64,000 nt of DNA from G963674665 sp963674665 (GTDB taxonomy: Bacteria > Desulfobacterota > Desulfovibrionia > Desulfovibrionales > Desulfovibrionaceae), in contig CAXXPL010000009.1 of assembly GCA_963674665.2 (NCBI GenBank), forward strand, positions 806,001-870,000. Direction: 5' to 3'. Shown here piece by piece: positions 16,977 to 26,880 of the stretch. Below the pieces are notes generated by a model. The model was not told where the DNA came from, did no database searches, and worked only from the letters and a program-made list of their open reading frames with translations. A program made the position numbers and the translations under genes. Every line of letters begins with the position of its first letter. Position 1 is the first letter of the stretch.

Positions 16977-17993
16977 CTGCCGATTTTTATTGTCAAGGTA
17001 ATGCCTGAAAAAATGTGACTTCTCGAAGAAAAATGCATTGTATACAGTTTAATTTTCAGATAGTTACGTGATATGAGTCGGGAGTGCACGCTTAAGGGAG
17101 AAAACGGCGGCTTTTTACCTCGGACAGGGGTGACAAGCTGGCAATGTATTAATAATACATTGTAATGATGTATTTTTACTTCGATCAGCCTTTGAAGTCA
17201 TCGAAAACGAATCACCTCCCAGAGGCGGAGGAGAAACTTACAACGTATCTCACTGTATTCGCTACATTTTTGTAGAATGAAGCCTGGAGTTTTTGAAGTT
17301 TGGGTTTAATTGGGTGAAAGATGAATAAAAAGACCTTGGAAAAACTAAATATTTCAATGCAAAAATGTTTAACCTGACTTACGGCCCCAATCGGCACTCT
17401 GAGAAAGGTAAATAGTTAATCGACTCTAATATATTGAAATCATAACTATTATTTGAAATGCAACAAACCTCTTCCACAACATCCGGATCAATTCCGGAGG
17501 AGTCATGCACAAGAAAAGGACCTTTCCTGGAGAGGTGCATGATGCCATGGACGGATACATGCGCTTATCAAGATTATATCCGCCAATATACTGACTATAT
17601 TGGTGTGAAATGATGGTAAGGATGGATTCCTCCATGAATGAGCCGCTCATGAGGATGGGACCTTTGCCGTGAGAACCCCCATGGAGTGGTGTTTCCCAAG
17701 GAACGGCATGGGTAATTGGGGCGATTATGGAAACTACTGAAAGGGGCGAGCGCTCCCTTCTGGTCACTGGATCTAGCGGATTATCGGCGAGTGAAGAGGC
17801 TGATTAGCAGGCGACCTGGTCGCAAAAAAAGAGGCGGATCTGACCGATGAAGCGATCACATTGGTGAAACGTTTCAACACCTCATTACAGCCGGAATATT
17901 GAAGGAAATCTGCAAAGGCTGGTTTGTTATTCAATTGCTCTCTTACTGATTTCGTTTATATGGGGGAAAACAGCTAAACATCCCCTCAATGTT
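16977..17993. other. AT-rich non-coding stretch with gene debris
   Basis: About 1 kb without a convincing gene. The first 450 bases are strongly AT-rich compared with the flanks. The rest has higher GC and shows short protein-like runs, for example a minus-strand frame at 17426-17767 and a plus-strand frame ending near 17899, but none has a start, good codon use and a known motif together. A perfect 12-base palindrome TGAAACGTTTCA sits at 17865-17876. I read this as decayed sequence beside the integrated element. Confidence 0.45.
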
Positions 17994-18118
17994 AGAGCAT
18001 TTTAACTTTGAAAAAGGTTAAATGCTCTGCAAGGGTTTGCCTGCAAATCCTTGCCGCGAAATGCTTGTAGGCTGGCTTGGCCGGCCGTTGAGCAAGCATT
18101 TCAAGCGTAAATTGCTCT
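17994..18118. repeat. Palindromic intergenic unit with nested hairpins
   Basis: Two hairpins lie in tandem. The first, 17994-18028, pairs AGAGCATTTTAAC with GTTAAATGCTCT. The second, about 18058-18107, pairs GAAATGCTTG with CAAGCATTTC. The end, AATTGCTCT, partly repeats the first arm. The core GAGCATTTTAACTTTGAAAAA recurs, with one base less, at 59631-59650, so this is a dispersed element, in the style of bacterial REP-like sequences. Its role is unknown. Confidence 0.55.
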
Positions 18119-18174
18119 AGTGGTCAGAAGAGCCGAGGCCACCTCTTTATTCGCGTGGCCTGGAAATAATATTC

Positions 18175-18299
18175 GGAGAATTATACGTGTTTGAACTGGA
18201 CACAGATGGGAGAAGAGGATCAACCGTGACAAATGATCCTGGTTTTTCCTTGTAATGTCAAGAGATTTTGGACTTTGCTGGACTTGGCGGGAGAGGACT
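18175..18299. repeat. Left attachment repeat (attL candidate)
   Basis: The sequence from 18175 matches 28488-28601 over about 113 bases, with the stretch 18230-18287 nearly identical. It continues into TGGCGGGAGAGG, which resembles the tRNA-Ser acceptor end TGGCGGAGGGAGAGG with three bases missing. Just inside the element GTTATACG occurs at about 18357 and 18369, like the repeats beside the integrase. Confidence 0.65.
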
Positions 18300-18437
18300 C
18301 CGCATTGTGGCTGTAAACCAAGTAATAGCAACATAATCTCAATTCGTAAAAATCGAGTTATACGGAAAGTTATACGGTTTGATACGAGGCTGGGAGGGGA
18401 TCGGTTGAAAAAGTTACGGGGGGTAACTTAAAAAAAG

Positions 18438-21400
18438 TTACCTGGCCACGAAGCGTCCTTCGTCCAGTTTGCGGACCTGGCCAAGGAGAACCATTGCCTC
18501 CAGAAGTTCGGTAAGGCGGGCTCGGTTAGCGCGTTGGAACGCGGTTGCAAGTTCCTGGACAGTGGCAGGGGCGTTCATGGAGCGCAAGGCGTCCATGGCA
18601 GCCTGGGCTTGTTCCGGGCGGGACTTTGGCCAGGGGCTCTTTTTCAAGGCCTTGGAGCGTGGAGCGGTAGTGGTTTCCACCTTGGTCAACACCTGCTCCT
18701 GGGTTCCGTCCGGGTTTTGGTATTCAGGGCGCAACCAGCGTATATGGCCTTGCTTCTCCTCCATGTGACGTTCCCTGTTCAAATCCAGCAAGCGTTGCAG
18801 GATGTCATTTGTCTCCAATCCCTCTGGCCAGCCATAAGCCTGCAATACTGCCTTGTCCAAATCCTCATGGATTTCCTTGAGCACGGTGATAAGCCCTTGC
18901 TCATGGATTTTGCGCTCCGCTTGGGCCAGTTCCTCCCTGGCCTGAAGTTTGGTCAGCACGTTGTACATCTTGGTCATGGTCAGGTCAGGGTGTGCGGCCA
19001 ATTGTATTTTGCGATGCGCGTCCAAAGCTTCGCCCAATTCCCGGATATGGGCTTTTTGGTTTTCAGTAACGTCCGGAAAGGGGAAAGTCTCGAAGCAGCG
19101 TGTTTTAACATAGACAGGATCATTACCAACACCGAGATTGCCACCTTGAGCAAGAGCCCAAAAAATATGCACTCGACTGGATAGTACTCCCAAATAATAA
19201 GCATCATCCAGGGCGATATTAATCAATTTGTTGTCAGGCAAAATGGATTGATCCAGAAAAACAAAAAATCTGTGTTTCGATGTCTCCACAGTGGCGATGT
19301 AACGGGGCAAGCCTGCAAGTGCGGGGCGGAAAGTTTCACGGGGTTTTCCGAATAACCACCACTTTTTTGCATACTGTTGAGAATCTTTTGTTTGATTTTG
19401 GTTGGCAGTGCGAATCGGTTTCACTTTTTCGGCAACCCATTGGTACACTTCAGGGTAGGACTTCTTCACTTGATCTAGAGTGAGGCCAAAAAGGTCTATA
19501 ACCATGGCGTCACGTGATTTTTGCGTCAAATCACGACCATTACGGTAATGTCGAATATGGCGTTCAAGACCGGGAATGCGTTCAAGCCCTAAATATGCAG
19601 CTTGCTCTTGTGTAACAATAAAACCGGAACCGTGAAGCTTTACCCCTGGACAACTTATGTCTGCGTTTGCGTAAAGGGGGAGGGCGGCAGTAACATCCGC
19701 CCCTATGGTCAAGTCTGAATGAATAACTCCGGTATGAGATTCAAAGGTTATCTCAAGATGATCCTGCTCGGATTGGCTCTCATGTCTCACACATTGCAGC
19801 AAACCGTTATGTTGTCCTTGACGTGCAACGGTCATGGCGATGCGAACGGCAGCACCATCCGCAGAATCAACCCATGGATGGTCGGGGATGGCAAAGGCCA
19901 GGGAAACACAGGGGGATGCGCTCATGTGCGCGGCCAGAATACGGCGGTTGAATGTCTGGCGAATGCTGTTTGTGGTGATGAAGCCAAAGCGTTGAACATG
20001 TTCCTCTCTCAATAAATGCGCGGCTTTGTTCCACCAGTACATAACGAAATCGCATGATTCCGGAACTTCGTCCCATGTGTCCCGAACGGCAACCGAGTAT
20101 CCTTCACCCAAGGCGTCGCGCATGCGCCCCGCACCAATAAACGGCGGATTGCCCACAACAAAATCAGCTTCGGGCCATTCCGCCTTGTCAGGGGCAATGT
20201 AGCGCACAACCGGCACGCGTGCGGTTTCATCCGGCACTGGTTCACCAGTCACAGGACTAACGCGCATGGTTTCACCGTCCCAGCGTGTGACAGGTGTCTC
20301 GTTATCATCAAGCACGGGTTCAATCTTTTCCCATGTGATTAAAGCATCTCGGCACTGGATATTGTGAAAGGCCTTGATGATTGGTTCCGGTGGGCGGTCT
20401 GCCTTGCCCCGTGTGCGCAAGTGCCATTGCAAATAGCCTATCCAGAGCACAAGGTCAGTGATTGCGGCAGCCCTCGGGTTCACCTCCAATCCCAAAAACT
20501 GATGCGGATCAACCATGAATCCCTGGGTTTCAAGGCGCAAATCCTGTTGCACAAGCCTGGACTCCATGTCCAGAACCTCGCCTTCAAGGCGTTTGAAATG
20601 CTCCAGACAGACATAGAGAAAATTTCCGGAACCACATGCCGGGTCAAGAACTCTGACATGGCATAGTTTGCGGTGAAAGTTCGCGACATCCTGCAAGGCT
20701 TCACGCTCTTTGCCTTCCTTCAACAAGGTGAGTGCGGAAACCTTGACCGCGTTCCATTCCTCCCGGAGCGGTTCCACAACCGTGGGCATGACAAGACGCT
20801 CCACATAGGCGCGGGGGGTGTAATGGGCTCCAAGCTTGTGGCGTTCTTTGGGTTCCAGCGCTCGCTCAAGCAATGTGCCGAAAATGGCCGGTTCCACATC
20901 ACGCCAATCCGCTTGCGCCGCGTGGAGAAGCAAGTCCAACTGCTCCTGGTTCAGTGCTAGTCCGTGCGGGTTTTCAAACAAGGTTCCATTGAAGTGTAAA
21001 ACCCGTTGCCGGAGAACACCGGAGAAACCACCTGTCTTCATATCTCGCCACAGGGATTCCACCAGGGGGGCGAAATCTCCGGGACGTTCGCGAATCTCCA
21101 GCAGCAGATTGGTAAAACTTGCCTTAGGCAGGAGTTCCACATCCTCGGCAAACATGGTGAACAGACAACGCATGAGGAACGAAGCCACTTCTTCGGGCGA
21201 ATTGTCCGCCTGCTCCAATGATTTCGCCAGCAGGGCAAGACGCTGGGCAATTTCCTGGGTAACGCGGGCGGCCTGTTGCGTCGGGTCCAGGGACATGGGT
21301 GCTTGCCATATGGCGCGCAACCTGTTTCGGATGTGTTCGTGCCGCAGGTCTTGCAACATGATGCGATAGGAGCGGGGATCGGGAAAGGGGATGTAAGCGC

Positions 21401-21905
21401 CCCCGGTGCGGGTGAACTCCGCAAAAATTTCAATACAGTAGCCGACATCCACAACCAGAACAAACGGGGGGCGTCCTTCCTCCGCAGGCAGGGCGCGGGC
21501 GTATGATTCCGCCTGTCCCTTGGCTTTGGCCATGGCCGTAATCCAGTTGGCCGCGCCACGTACCGCCATGCCTTTTTTACGGCGTCCGGAACGTGGAACC
21601 AGTTTTTCCGGATCATCCTTCCGGCTGTCAACAGCCTGTTTTGATTCGCAAACAAAGCAGCCGCGCTTGTACAGGTCAATGCGGCCTGAACTGGTGGAGC
21701 CGTCCGGGTTTGGGAAAAAGACATCCCGCTCAAAGGTGTAAGCGTTCTGGTTGATTTCCTGGCATGCGGGGTCGGGGTGGTTCACTTCCAGCAGGTCGCA
21801 AAGCTCTGTCATGAAAAGTTGCGCATTGGCGTTTTCCGCTCCTGCGGATGGACGCCAGCGCTCGATAAATGCAGCGAAGGGAGGGAAGGAATCGGTAGTG
21901 CCCAT
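18438..21905 (-). CDS. Single-chain restriction-modification enzyme, MmeI-like (type IIG/IIL)
   Basis: A 1155-residue protein. Near the N-terminus, Asp77, Glu87 and Lys89 form D-X9-ExK, exactly the nuclease motif spacing known from MmeI. A helical linker follows, then a gamma-class N6-adenine methyltransferase: motif I LDPACGSGNFL at about 421-430 and motif IV NPPF at 586-589. The rest (about 700-1050) should hold the target-recognition domain, and the last 100 residues are charged and helical with a Lys/Arg-rich patch. It would cut and modify DNA without partner subunits. MmeI itself has 919 residues, so this is about 240 longer. It lies at the far end of the element, the usual cargo position. 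Solo methyltransferase is the alternative, but the intact ExK argues for nuclease activity. Confidence 0.82.
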   Translation of the reverse strand: MGTTDSFPPFAAFIERWRPSAGAENANAQLFMTELCDLLEVNHPDPACQEINQNAYTFERDVFFPNPDGSTSSGRIDLYKRGCFVCESKQAVDSRKDDPEKLVPRSGRRKKGMAVRGAANWITAMAKAKGQAESYARALPAEEGRPPFVLVVDVGYCIEIFAEFTRTGGAYIPFPDPRSYRIMLQDLRHEHIRNRLRAIWQAPMSLDPTQQAARVTQEIAQRLALLAKSLEQADNSPEEVASFLMRCLFTMFAEDVELLPKASFTNLLLEIRERPGDFAPLVESLWRDMKTGGFSGVLRQRVLHFNGTLFENPHGLALNQEQLDLLLHAAQADWRDVEPAIFGTLLERALEPKERHKLGAHYTPRAYVERLVMPTVVEPLREEWNAVKVSALTLLKEGKEREALQDVANFHRKLCHVRVLDPACGSGNFLYVCLEHFKRLEGEVLDMESRLVQQDLRLETQGFMVDPHQFLGLEVNPRAAAITDLVLWIGYLQWHLRTRGKADRPPEPIIKAFHNIQCRDALITWEKIEPVLDDNETPVTRWDGETMRVSPVTGEPVPDETARVPVVRYIAPDKAEWPEADFVVGNPPFIGAGRMRDALGEGYSVAVRDTWDEVPESCDFVMYWWNKAAHLLREEHVQRFGFITTNSIRQTFNRRILAAHMSASPCVSLAFAIPDHPWVDSADGAAVRIAMTVARQGQHNGLLQCVRHESQSEQDHLEITFESHTGVIHSDLTIGADVTAALPLYANADISCPGVKLHGSGFIVTQEQAAYLGLERIPGLERHIRHYRNGRDLTQKSRDAMVIDLFGLTLDQVKKSYPEVYQWVAEKVKPIRTANQNQTKDSQQYAKKWWLFGKPRETFRPALAGLPRYIATVETSKHRFFVFLDQSILPDNKLINIALDDAYYLGVLSSRVHIFWALAQGGNLGVGNDPVYVKTRCFETFPFPDVTENQKAHIRELGEALDAHRKIQLAAHPDLTMTKMYNVLTKLQAREELAQAERKIHEQGLITVLKEIHEDLDKAVLQAYGWPEGLETNDILQRLLDLNRERHMEEKQGHIRWLRPEYQNPDGTQEQVLTKVETTTAPRSKALKKSPWPKSRPEQAQAAMDALRSMNAPATVQELATAFQRANRARLTELLEAMVLLGQVRKLDEGRFVAR

Positions 21906-22623
21906 TTGTTTAACCAGGTGCGTATAGGTGGAGCGACACTACACTTCCGGGCGAAAGGGGGCAAGAGACCTTGGCTTGAATGGGGGGGGCGGTGAAAAGA
22001 ATGAGCGGGCGTACATCCCTTTTTTTCACCGTTTAAACCGTGGTTTTTAACCGAGTCATAAAGTGGGATTCTATGATTTTTTTTGAAAGCCTCAGTTCTT
22101 CACATTTTGTCGACATTGCAATAAATCATTGTCGCCATCTTGTTTTCAATAATTATAGAATATTAATTTGAAATGGGAGATTGATGTAAGATGATTTTCC
22201 CCAAAACTGTATGCAATTGATTGGCACACGGTCCTTTTGCCATGGTGGCAAGGTTTCTACCCCCCCCTTCCCATTTTGGCATAGAGAAAAATCGGGAACC
22301 CTCACCGGTCCTGTAAATGCAGGGCTAGACTTTTACCCCCGCCCCCCTTTGTAGGCGATTTTATTCGGGGTGCCCTTGGTATTGATGTGGAGTATGGCGG
22401 ATGCGGACCATAGCGGACCAGAGTTAGTCCTAGAACTGAAACATACCGGAACAAGATGATGCGGCCCATTGCGGCACGAATCGCAACCCGAAATTATCGC
22501 GCTATGTCTCGTTTCGGCTAGGTGGAAAAGCAACGATTGCGCAACTATATAGGAAGGAAGTGTTGTGAGACATCTGTCTTGCTTCGTCCCGGTACAGGTC
22601 GTTACGGGGACGTGTTTCGTCCA
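21906..22623. other. Non-coding region of the element with short repeats (possible origin)
   Basis: About 720 bases with no gene. It has an AT-rich part (22040-22210). At 22397-22480 GCGG-containing units repeat: GCGGAT, GCGGACCATAGCGGACCA, then 60 bases later GCGGCCCATTGCGGCAC. These read as two direct repeats of GATGCGG-C-CAT-GCGG type. PrimPol-helicases of P4-like elements bind iterons at their origin, so this is a candidate origin, by position and repeat structure only. The promoter for the restriction-modification gene should also lie here. Confidence 0.4.
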
Positions 22624-23112
22624 TCAAAGTGGCAACTTGATACCAACATTTGACAACATGTTTGTTTTTCGGCTTGAGGGTTGCGGAGAGGCGGAAGGGA
22701 GTTTTTTTGGCTTGGGTGTGTACCTGTTTTCCTGCAGGCGCATAAGATCATGCCGCCGTTCATGGGGCAGGGGACTGGCCTGCAGGAACAAAGCAAAGAT
22801 GAAGGCGCGGTCTTCAGGGGTGAAGTTGTCTTGCCCTTCATCCGGGGTGGGGTAGTCCATGAAAATTGTCCGCTCCTGGTCATGTAAGGCCCATTGCAAT
22901 CCATGGTCTCGGGTCAGCTCCACAAGGTCGGCATAGGTCGATTCCTTCAGGTAGGTGACCACTTCCCCTTTGTGGTTGGTCAGGGCGTTTAAACGGGCGT
23001 TGTATTCCTCTTCTGGAAGCTCATCCCCACCGGTCACCCGTATAGCATCGCCCACTTTTTCCACTTCCATTCCTTGCCGCCACGCCGCAAGAAGTGATGC
23101 CGGGATATTCAT
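22624..23112 (-). CDS. Hypothetical protein of the integrative element
   Basis: A 162-residue acidic protein whose start overlaps the stop of the PrimPol-helicase gene by 4 bases (ATGA), so the two are coupled. The body (residues 1-125) looks globular and mixed alpha/beta; the tail is rich in Pro, Ser and Lys and probably unstructured. I recognise no domain. By its coupling it may assist replication of the element. Confidence 0.7.
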   Translation of the reverse strand: MNIPASLLAAWRQGMEVEKVGDAIRVTGGDELPEEEYNARLNALTNHKGEVVTYLKESTYADLVELTRDHGLQWALHDQERTIFMDYPTPDEGQDNFTPEDRAFIFALFLQASPLPHERRHDLMRLQENRYTPKPKKLPSASPQPSSRKTNMLSNVGIKLPL

Positions 23113-25937
23113 AGCCAGGCCTCCCTTTTAGGCATGTGTGCAGAGGGGGCGCTGGTTTGTGTATCATGACGTATGTTTTTGCCGGGGACAATGGGGACGG
23201 TGGGGACTGTATTGGAATCATGTGCGTTTTCCTGTCCCCTTGTAGCATTTTGGGATTGGGGACGGTGGGGGCATTGTGACTCAACTCCGGCGGTTGTCCC
23301 CGGCGTCCCCGGTTCGATGTCCTTTTCCGGGGGCGGGGGGGGTTCTGCATTGACAGGAGTGCCCCCGGTGTCCCCGGCGTCCCCACTTAGGATTGCTGAT
23401 GTCACCACGTAGAGCTTCTGTTTTCCCTCGGGAGTGCGCATTGACAGAGTATTTCTGCCGTGTTCAGTAACCATGTATCCGGCTTCCTTCAGGGCGGTAC
23501 AAACTGTCTTAATATTTAGTCCTGCGCAAACCTCACTGCGAAAGGTTTCCTGAAGGAAGCAATATCGGGTATGTACGTCCGTTCTTTTTCGGTAGCCTAC
23601 ACGGTTAATAATCCTGGTTTCCCCGTCACTATCCAGAGACTCGAAGCGACTGGAGCCGTGGGCCTCGATAAATGCCCTGACTTGGGCGATTGCCTGCAGT
23701 GTCTCTGCCGCACCAGCGCCGCCGCGCTCATGCAGCCAAGCGGTAAAGCAAGTTGCGGCAGCCTGCTCCGCTTCTCCTGATGGCCAGGGCAGGATGCCAG
23801 CGGCAATACCAAGTTCACCTGCAGCAGCAGCCAGGGCAAACCTTCCAGCAACCCGCACCACTTGGCCGTCACTGTGCGTAGGGCAATGCATATCCAGAAA
23901 GCGTCTTATGGTGCTTTTTACCTCGTGAGTTATGCCATCAAGCCGCGCTGTCACCTGTTTCAGAAAAGCCCGGAGGGGAGCGCCGTAGGTTGTGCGGCTG
24001 TGTTCCTTCAAATGACGGGCGAAGTGGTCACCGTCATGGAATCCATGCAGTGTCTCAAAGATTCCAAGGCCACGCCCCGCGTCCGCCGGGATGTCCACCA
24101 CGCGTACGGCTTGGCCTGCAGTGGTTCGCCCCCGCCCATCTTCCCGCACCTTGTCTGCAAGGCAGATTTCACCAGTGCTCAGGAACAGGGTGCGCCACTC
24201 CGCAGGCTTACGGCCTTCGCCAGTGCGCCCGGCGCGGGTCTTACCTTGTCCGTTTGCAAGCAGATAAGCTACTTCTCCAGCCTCCTTTGCAGCAATTTGG
24301 CTTAGTTCATCCAAGCAAAGGAGGGAGTCACAATGAGCGGTTGCCACAGCTTCCAAACCATTGCTTGTGGCTCGCCACTGGCGCAAAAATCCGTTCAGCC
24401 CTCCACCGCCACAAACTGATCCACCAACTTGTAAAAGAGTGGTTTTGCCCTTGGATGAAGCTCCAACAAAATGAAAACCACCGTTCTCAGCGCCCACGAT
24501 ATGAAGCAAGGGGGCGGCCAGGGCTACGGATACGGCAAACACCAAGCGCGAGTTCCCCACACAATAAGACCCGATCTTGTCTTTCCAGTCCTTGAGCGTG
24601 CCAGATACCCTGAAGGGCATGTCAATGGATGTCCCTTGCAACAGAATTTCCTCACCATTCTCCTGCCCGTAGACTCCATCAGGAAGAACAAAGCGCCTGT
24701 CATGCCAACCAATTCTGGGGACGCACCGGGCGCGGGCCTCGGGATTGGCTAGGGACAGGAGCATATGCAGCCTGTTTTTTCCCGGAATGCCAGGAGTGAG
24801 ACGCATACCCATATTCATAAGCTGGGAGCGGTAGGAGTCTCCATTGCCAGCAAGCATGGTCATGGGCATGGCCCACCGATGCGTCACACCATCAGGGTCT
24901 ATTACTTCCAGCAACCGTCCCCACTCCTGACCTTCCACATCCCTTGTCAGGGCCAGCACGCGCAAAGGTGAGCACAGCCAACGGAGTTCAATGCCTCCGT
25001 CATGTTGCTCCTCTTGAAAGTATACTCCGTCCTCTTTTTCGATGAAGGGGAAGCCATTGGGAGTATTTGGCCTGTGAGCTTTTATTTGATATTTCTGCTT
25101 TTCCGGTGCGGTCCTGGGCTCCTTCAATCCTGCCTGCAAACCACTGGCAAGAGTCTTCAACGCTTCCGACTCTGGGAGTCCAGACTGGAGCGCGGCATTT
25201 AGAAGTTCGGTTTCAGCTTCCTTTTGACCAATTTCACCACCCGCCACCAGTTGCCCAAGGGCAAAGGCGGCATCATTCAGAGCCTGGTTTCTGCCCCCTT
25301 TGCCTGTCATGGCGAGGCCAGCACACTCATTTTCAAGAGCCTTGCGCCCATATTCTGTTGTGTTTCCGGAAGCAGGAATATTCTTGGATACGGGTTTTTT
25401 CGGGGGCTGTTTGTCTACCAGGTCCAATAACCATTGAGGGGGCGTAGCGGGGGGAGTGCCCTTGGGGGAAGTCCAGGCATAATGCCCGCCAGAGGGATGA
25501 CCGGAGGGGGGTACAATGATGTATCCGCCGTCCCCGCGCACATCCAGGCCTTTGCCCAATGCCCCGGCGCTGTTCTTGATAGTCATGTCCGTAGGCATCT
25601 GGAAAAGCAGTTGCCGCCCCCCACCTCCGGTGCACTGTTCGGCAGTCCCGGGCAGGGCACCATGCTCCGCTTCCAGGGTTGCCAGGGAGGCAGGTCCATG
25701 CGGCAAGTCAACGTCCAGGACAAAAAAACCGGTTACCGCGCCCGTAGGAACTCCTATGGAAGCGTCGGGCCACTTTTCCCAGCACGCTTTGACCTGCTGT
25801 AGGTCTGTGGATGCGGCTTTGAATCCGCCCTTGACGCGGGGCTTTTTGTCAGTACGGCAGGGAAATACCGGCCAGCCATGTTTTACCAAAGCCAGGGCCG
25901 CTTGCATGAGGGGAGCATGAGGGGCTTGACCGCTCAT
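23109..25937 (-). CDS. Bifunctional primase-polymerase/helicase of the element
   Basis: A 942-residue replication protein. The N-terminal archaeo-eukaryotic PrimPol domain (residues about 10-190) shows WPVFPC, a basic loop, ASIGVPTG and the catalytic FVLDVD acidic pair. After a linker, a DUF927-type ATPase domain follows, with Walker A GASSKGKTT near residue 500 and Walker B LLCLDELS near 560. The last 150 residues include a likely winged-helix segment and a Pro-rich tail. Such fusions prime and unwind DNA at origins of satellite phages and small plasmids, as P4 alpha does. It starts 4 bases inside the AlpA-like gene. Length and domain order are complete. Confidence 0.85.
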   Translation of the reverse strand: MSGQAPHAPLMQAALALVKHGWPVFPCRTDKKPRVKGGFKAASTDLQQVKACWEKWPDASIGVPTGAVTGFFVLDVDLPHGPASLATLEAEHGALPGTAEQCTGGGGRQLLFQMPTDMTIKNSAGALGKGLDVRGDGGYIIVPPSGHPSGGHYAWTSPKGTPPATPPQWLLDLVDKQPPKKPVSKNIPASGNTTEYGRKALENECAGLAMTGKGGRNQALNDAAFALGQLVAGGEIGQKEAETELLNAALQSGLPESEALKTLASGLQAGLKEPRTAPEKQKYQIKAHRPNTPNGFPFIEKEDGVYFQEEQHDGGIELRWLCSPLRVLALTRDVEGQEWGRLLEVIDPDGVTHRWAMPMTMLAGNGDSYRSQLMNMGMRLTPGIPGKNRLHMLLSLANPEARARCVPRIGWHDRRFVLPDGVYGQENGEEILLQGTSIDMPFRVSGTLKDWKDKIGSYCVGNSRLVFAVSVALAAPLLHIVGAENGGFHFVGASSKGKTTLLQVGGSVCGGGGLNGFLRQWRATSNGLEAVATAHCDSLLCLDELSQIAAKEAGEVAYLLANGQGKTRAGRTGEGRKPAEWRTLFLSTGEICLADKVREDGRGRTTAGQAVRVVDIPADAGRGLGIFETLHGFHDGDHFARHLKEHSRTTYGAPLRAFLKQVTARLDGITHEVKSTIRRFLDMHCPTHSDGQVVRVAGRFALAAAAGELGIAAGILPWPSGEAEQAAATCFTAWLHERGGAGAAETLQAIAQVRAFIEAHGSSRFESLDSDGETRIINRVGYRKRTDVHTRYCFLQETFRSEVCAGLNIKTVCTALKEAGYMVTEHGRNTLSMRTPEGKQKLYVVTSAILSGDAGDTGGTPVNAEPPPPPEKDIEPGTPGTTAGVESQCPHRPQSQNATRGQENAHDSNTVPTVPIVPGKNIRHDTQTSAPSAHMPKREAWL

Positions 25938-26137
25938 TGCTCCGCTACCTCCCGGATGCCGTTTTCAGCCAGGTTATGGATGTCGCGGGCACGCCAAGCT
26001 GTTGTGCGCGGGCCAAGTTTCACGGGTTGGGGATAGTAGCCGTCCTTGATGCCTTGCCACCATTTTGACTTGGAGATTTGCAAAATGGCAAGAACTTGTG
26101 GAAGTCGGTAAAGTTGGTGGGGCAAAGAAATTTCCAT
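25934..26137 (-). CDS. AlpA-family DNA-binding regulator/excisionase
   Basis: A 67-residue protein with the AlpA/MerR-like winged helix: YRLPQVLAILQISKSKWWQGIKDG, then the wing YYPQPVKLGPRTTAWRARDI. AlpA of P4-like elements activates integrase expression or helps excision. It precedes and overlaps the PrimPol gene, the normal order in such elements. Confidence 0.85.
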   Translation of the reverse strand: MEISLPHQLYRLPQVLAILQISKSKWWQGIKDGYYPQPVKLGPRTTAWRARDIHNLAENGIREVAEQ

Positions 26138-26212
26138 AAGAGTCCTCCTTGGATTTTGGTGGACTCTTTGTGCAATAGTGGAAGGGGAAATGTGTATGGA
26201 AAAAAGTCCGGA

Positions 26213-26716
26213 TTATTTTCTAAAGAATCCACAGCACCGTTCCATAGCTTGGAAAAGCTTTGCCTTTCGAGTTTCATATGGTTTTTTTTCAGCATAGTAG
26301 TATGCCTTTATGCCTTCTTCACCAAGCATAAGGTCTTCATTCTCTTGAGCAACTTTTGAACAAGCCTCATCAACACTGTAGCCGTCATTCCGCAATTCCT
26401 GCACAAGGAGGTAGATGAACAATTGCTTGTCAGGAGTGTTAAAATCACTGAAATCTTTACCACCACGAAAGCCTAAGGCTCGTAAGAGGTGTTCTCCAGC
26501 ACGTTTCTTAGGATTTTTAATGGCATAAATACGTTTTGAAGTTTCCAGAAGATATTCATTGACCCACTCGGGAAGGGGCTTGTTTGACATTAATCTATAG
26601 TGAATTGTTTCCCAGACATAAACAGGATTTCCAGTTTCGCCATATTTTTGCTTAGCATCCATTTCGAGGAAGGGAGAGACCAGCAAACGGTATCTTGAAT
26701 TGTGTTTTATACTCAT
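26213..26716 (-). CDS. Hypothetical protein of the integrative element
   Basis: A 167-residue basic, largely helical protein with AAGGAA before its ATG. It has no signal peptide or membrane helix and no motif I recognise. Base composition is more AT-rich than the neighbouring chromosome, matching the element. It stands between the integrase side and the AlpA gene, where satellite elements often carry accessory or regulatory genes. Confidence 0.7.
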   Translation of the reverse strand: MSIKHNSRYRLLVSPFLEMDAKQKYGETGNPVYVWETIHYRLMSNKPLPEWVNEYLLETSKRIYAIKNPKKRAGEHLLRALGFRGGKDFSDFNTPDKQLFIYLLVQELRNDGYSVDEACSKVAQENEDLMLGEEGIKAYYYAEKKPYETRKAKLFQAMERCCGFFRK

Positions 26717-26880
26717 TTCACATTCCTTTTGTGAAATTCATAATAGGTATCACGTTCGCCCCTTCACGCAACGCGTCCAAAGTTGTACCTCATGCACCTG
26801 AGGATTGCGTTTGCAGATAATTGGTGTTGCCAGTAAGGGGCATGGTAGAAAAAGGGAATTTTTCGGATACTTGGTAGTTG

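Noticed and set aside
17426..17767. 113-codon minus-strand frame
   Set aside because: No recognisable motif, no good start, and odd composition; it lies in decayed sequence.
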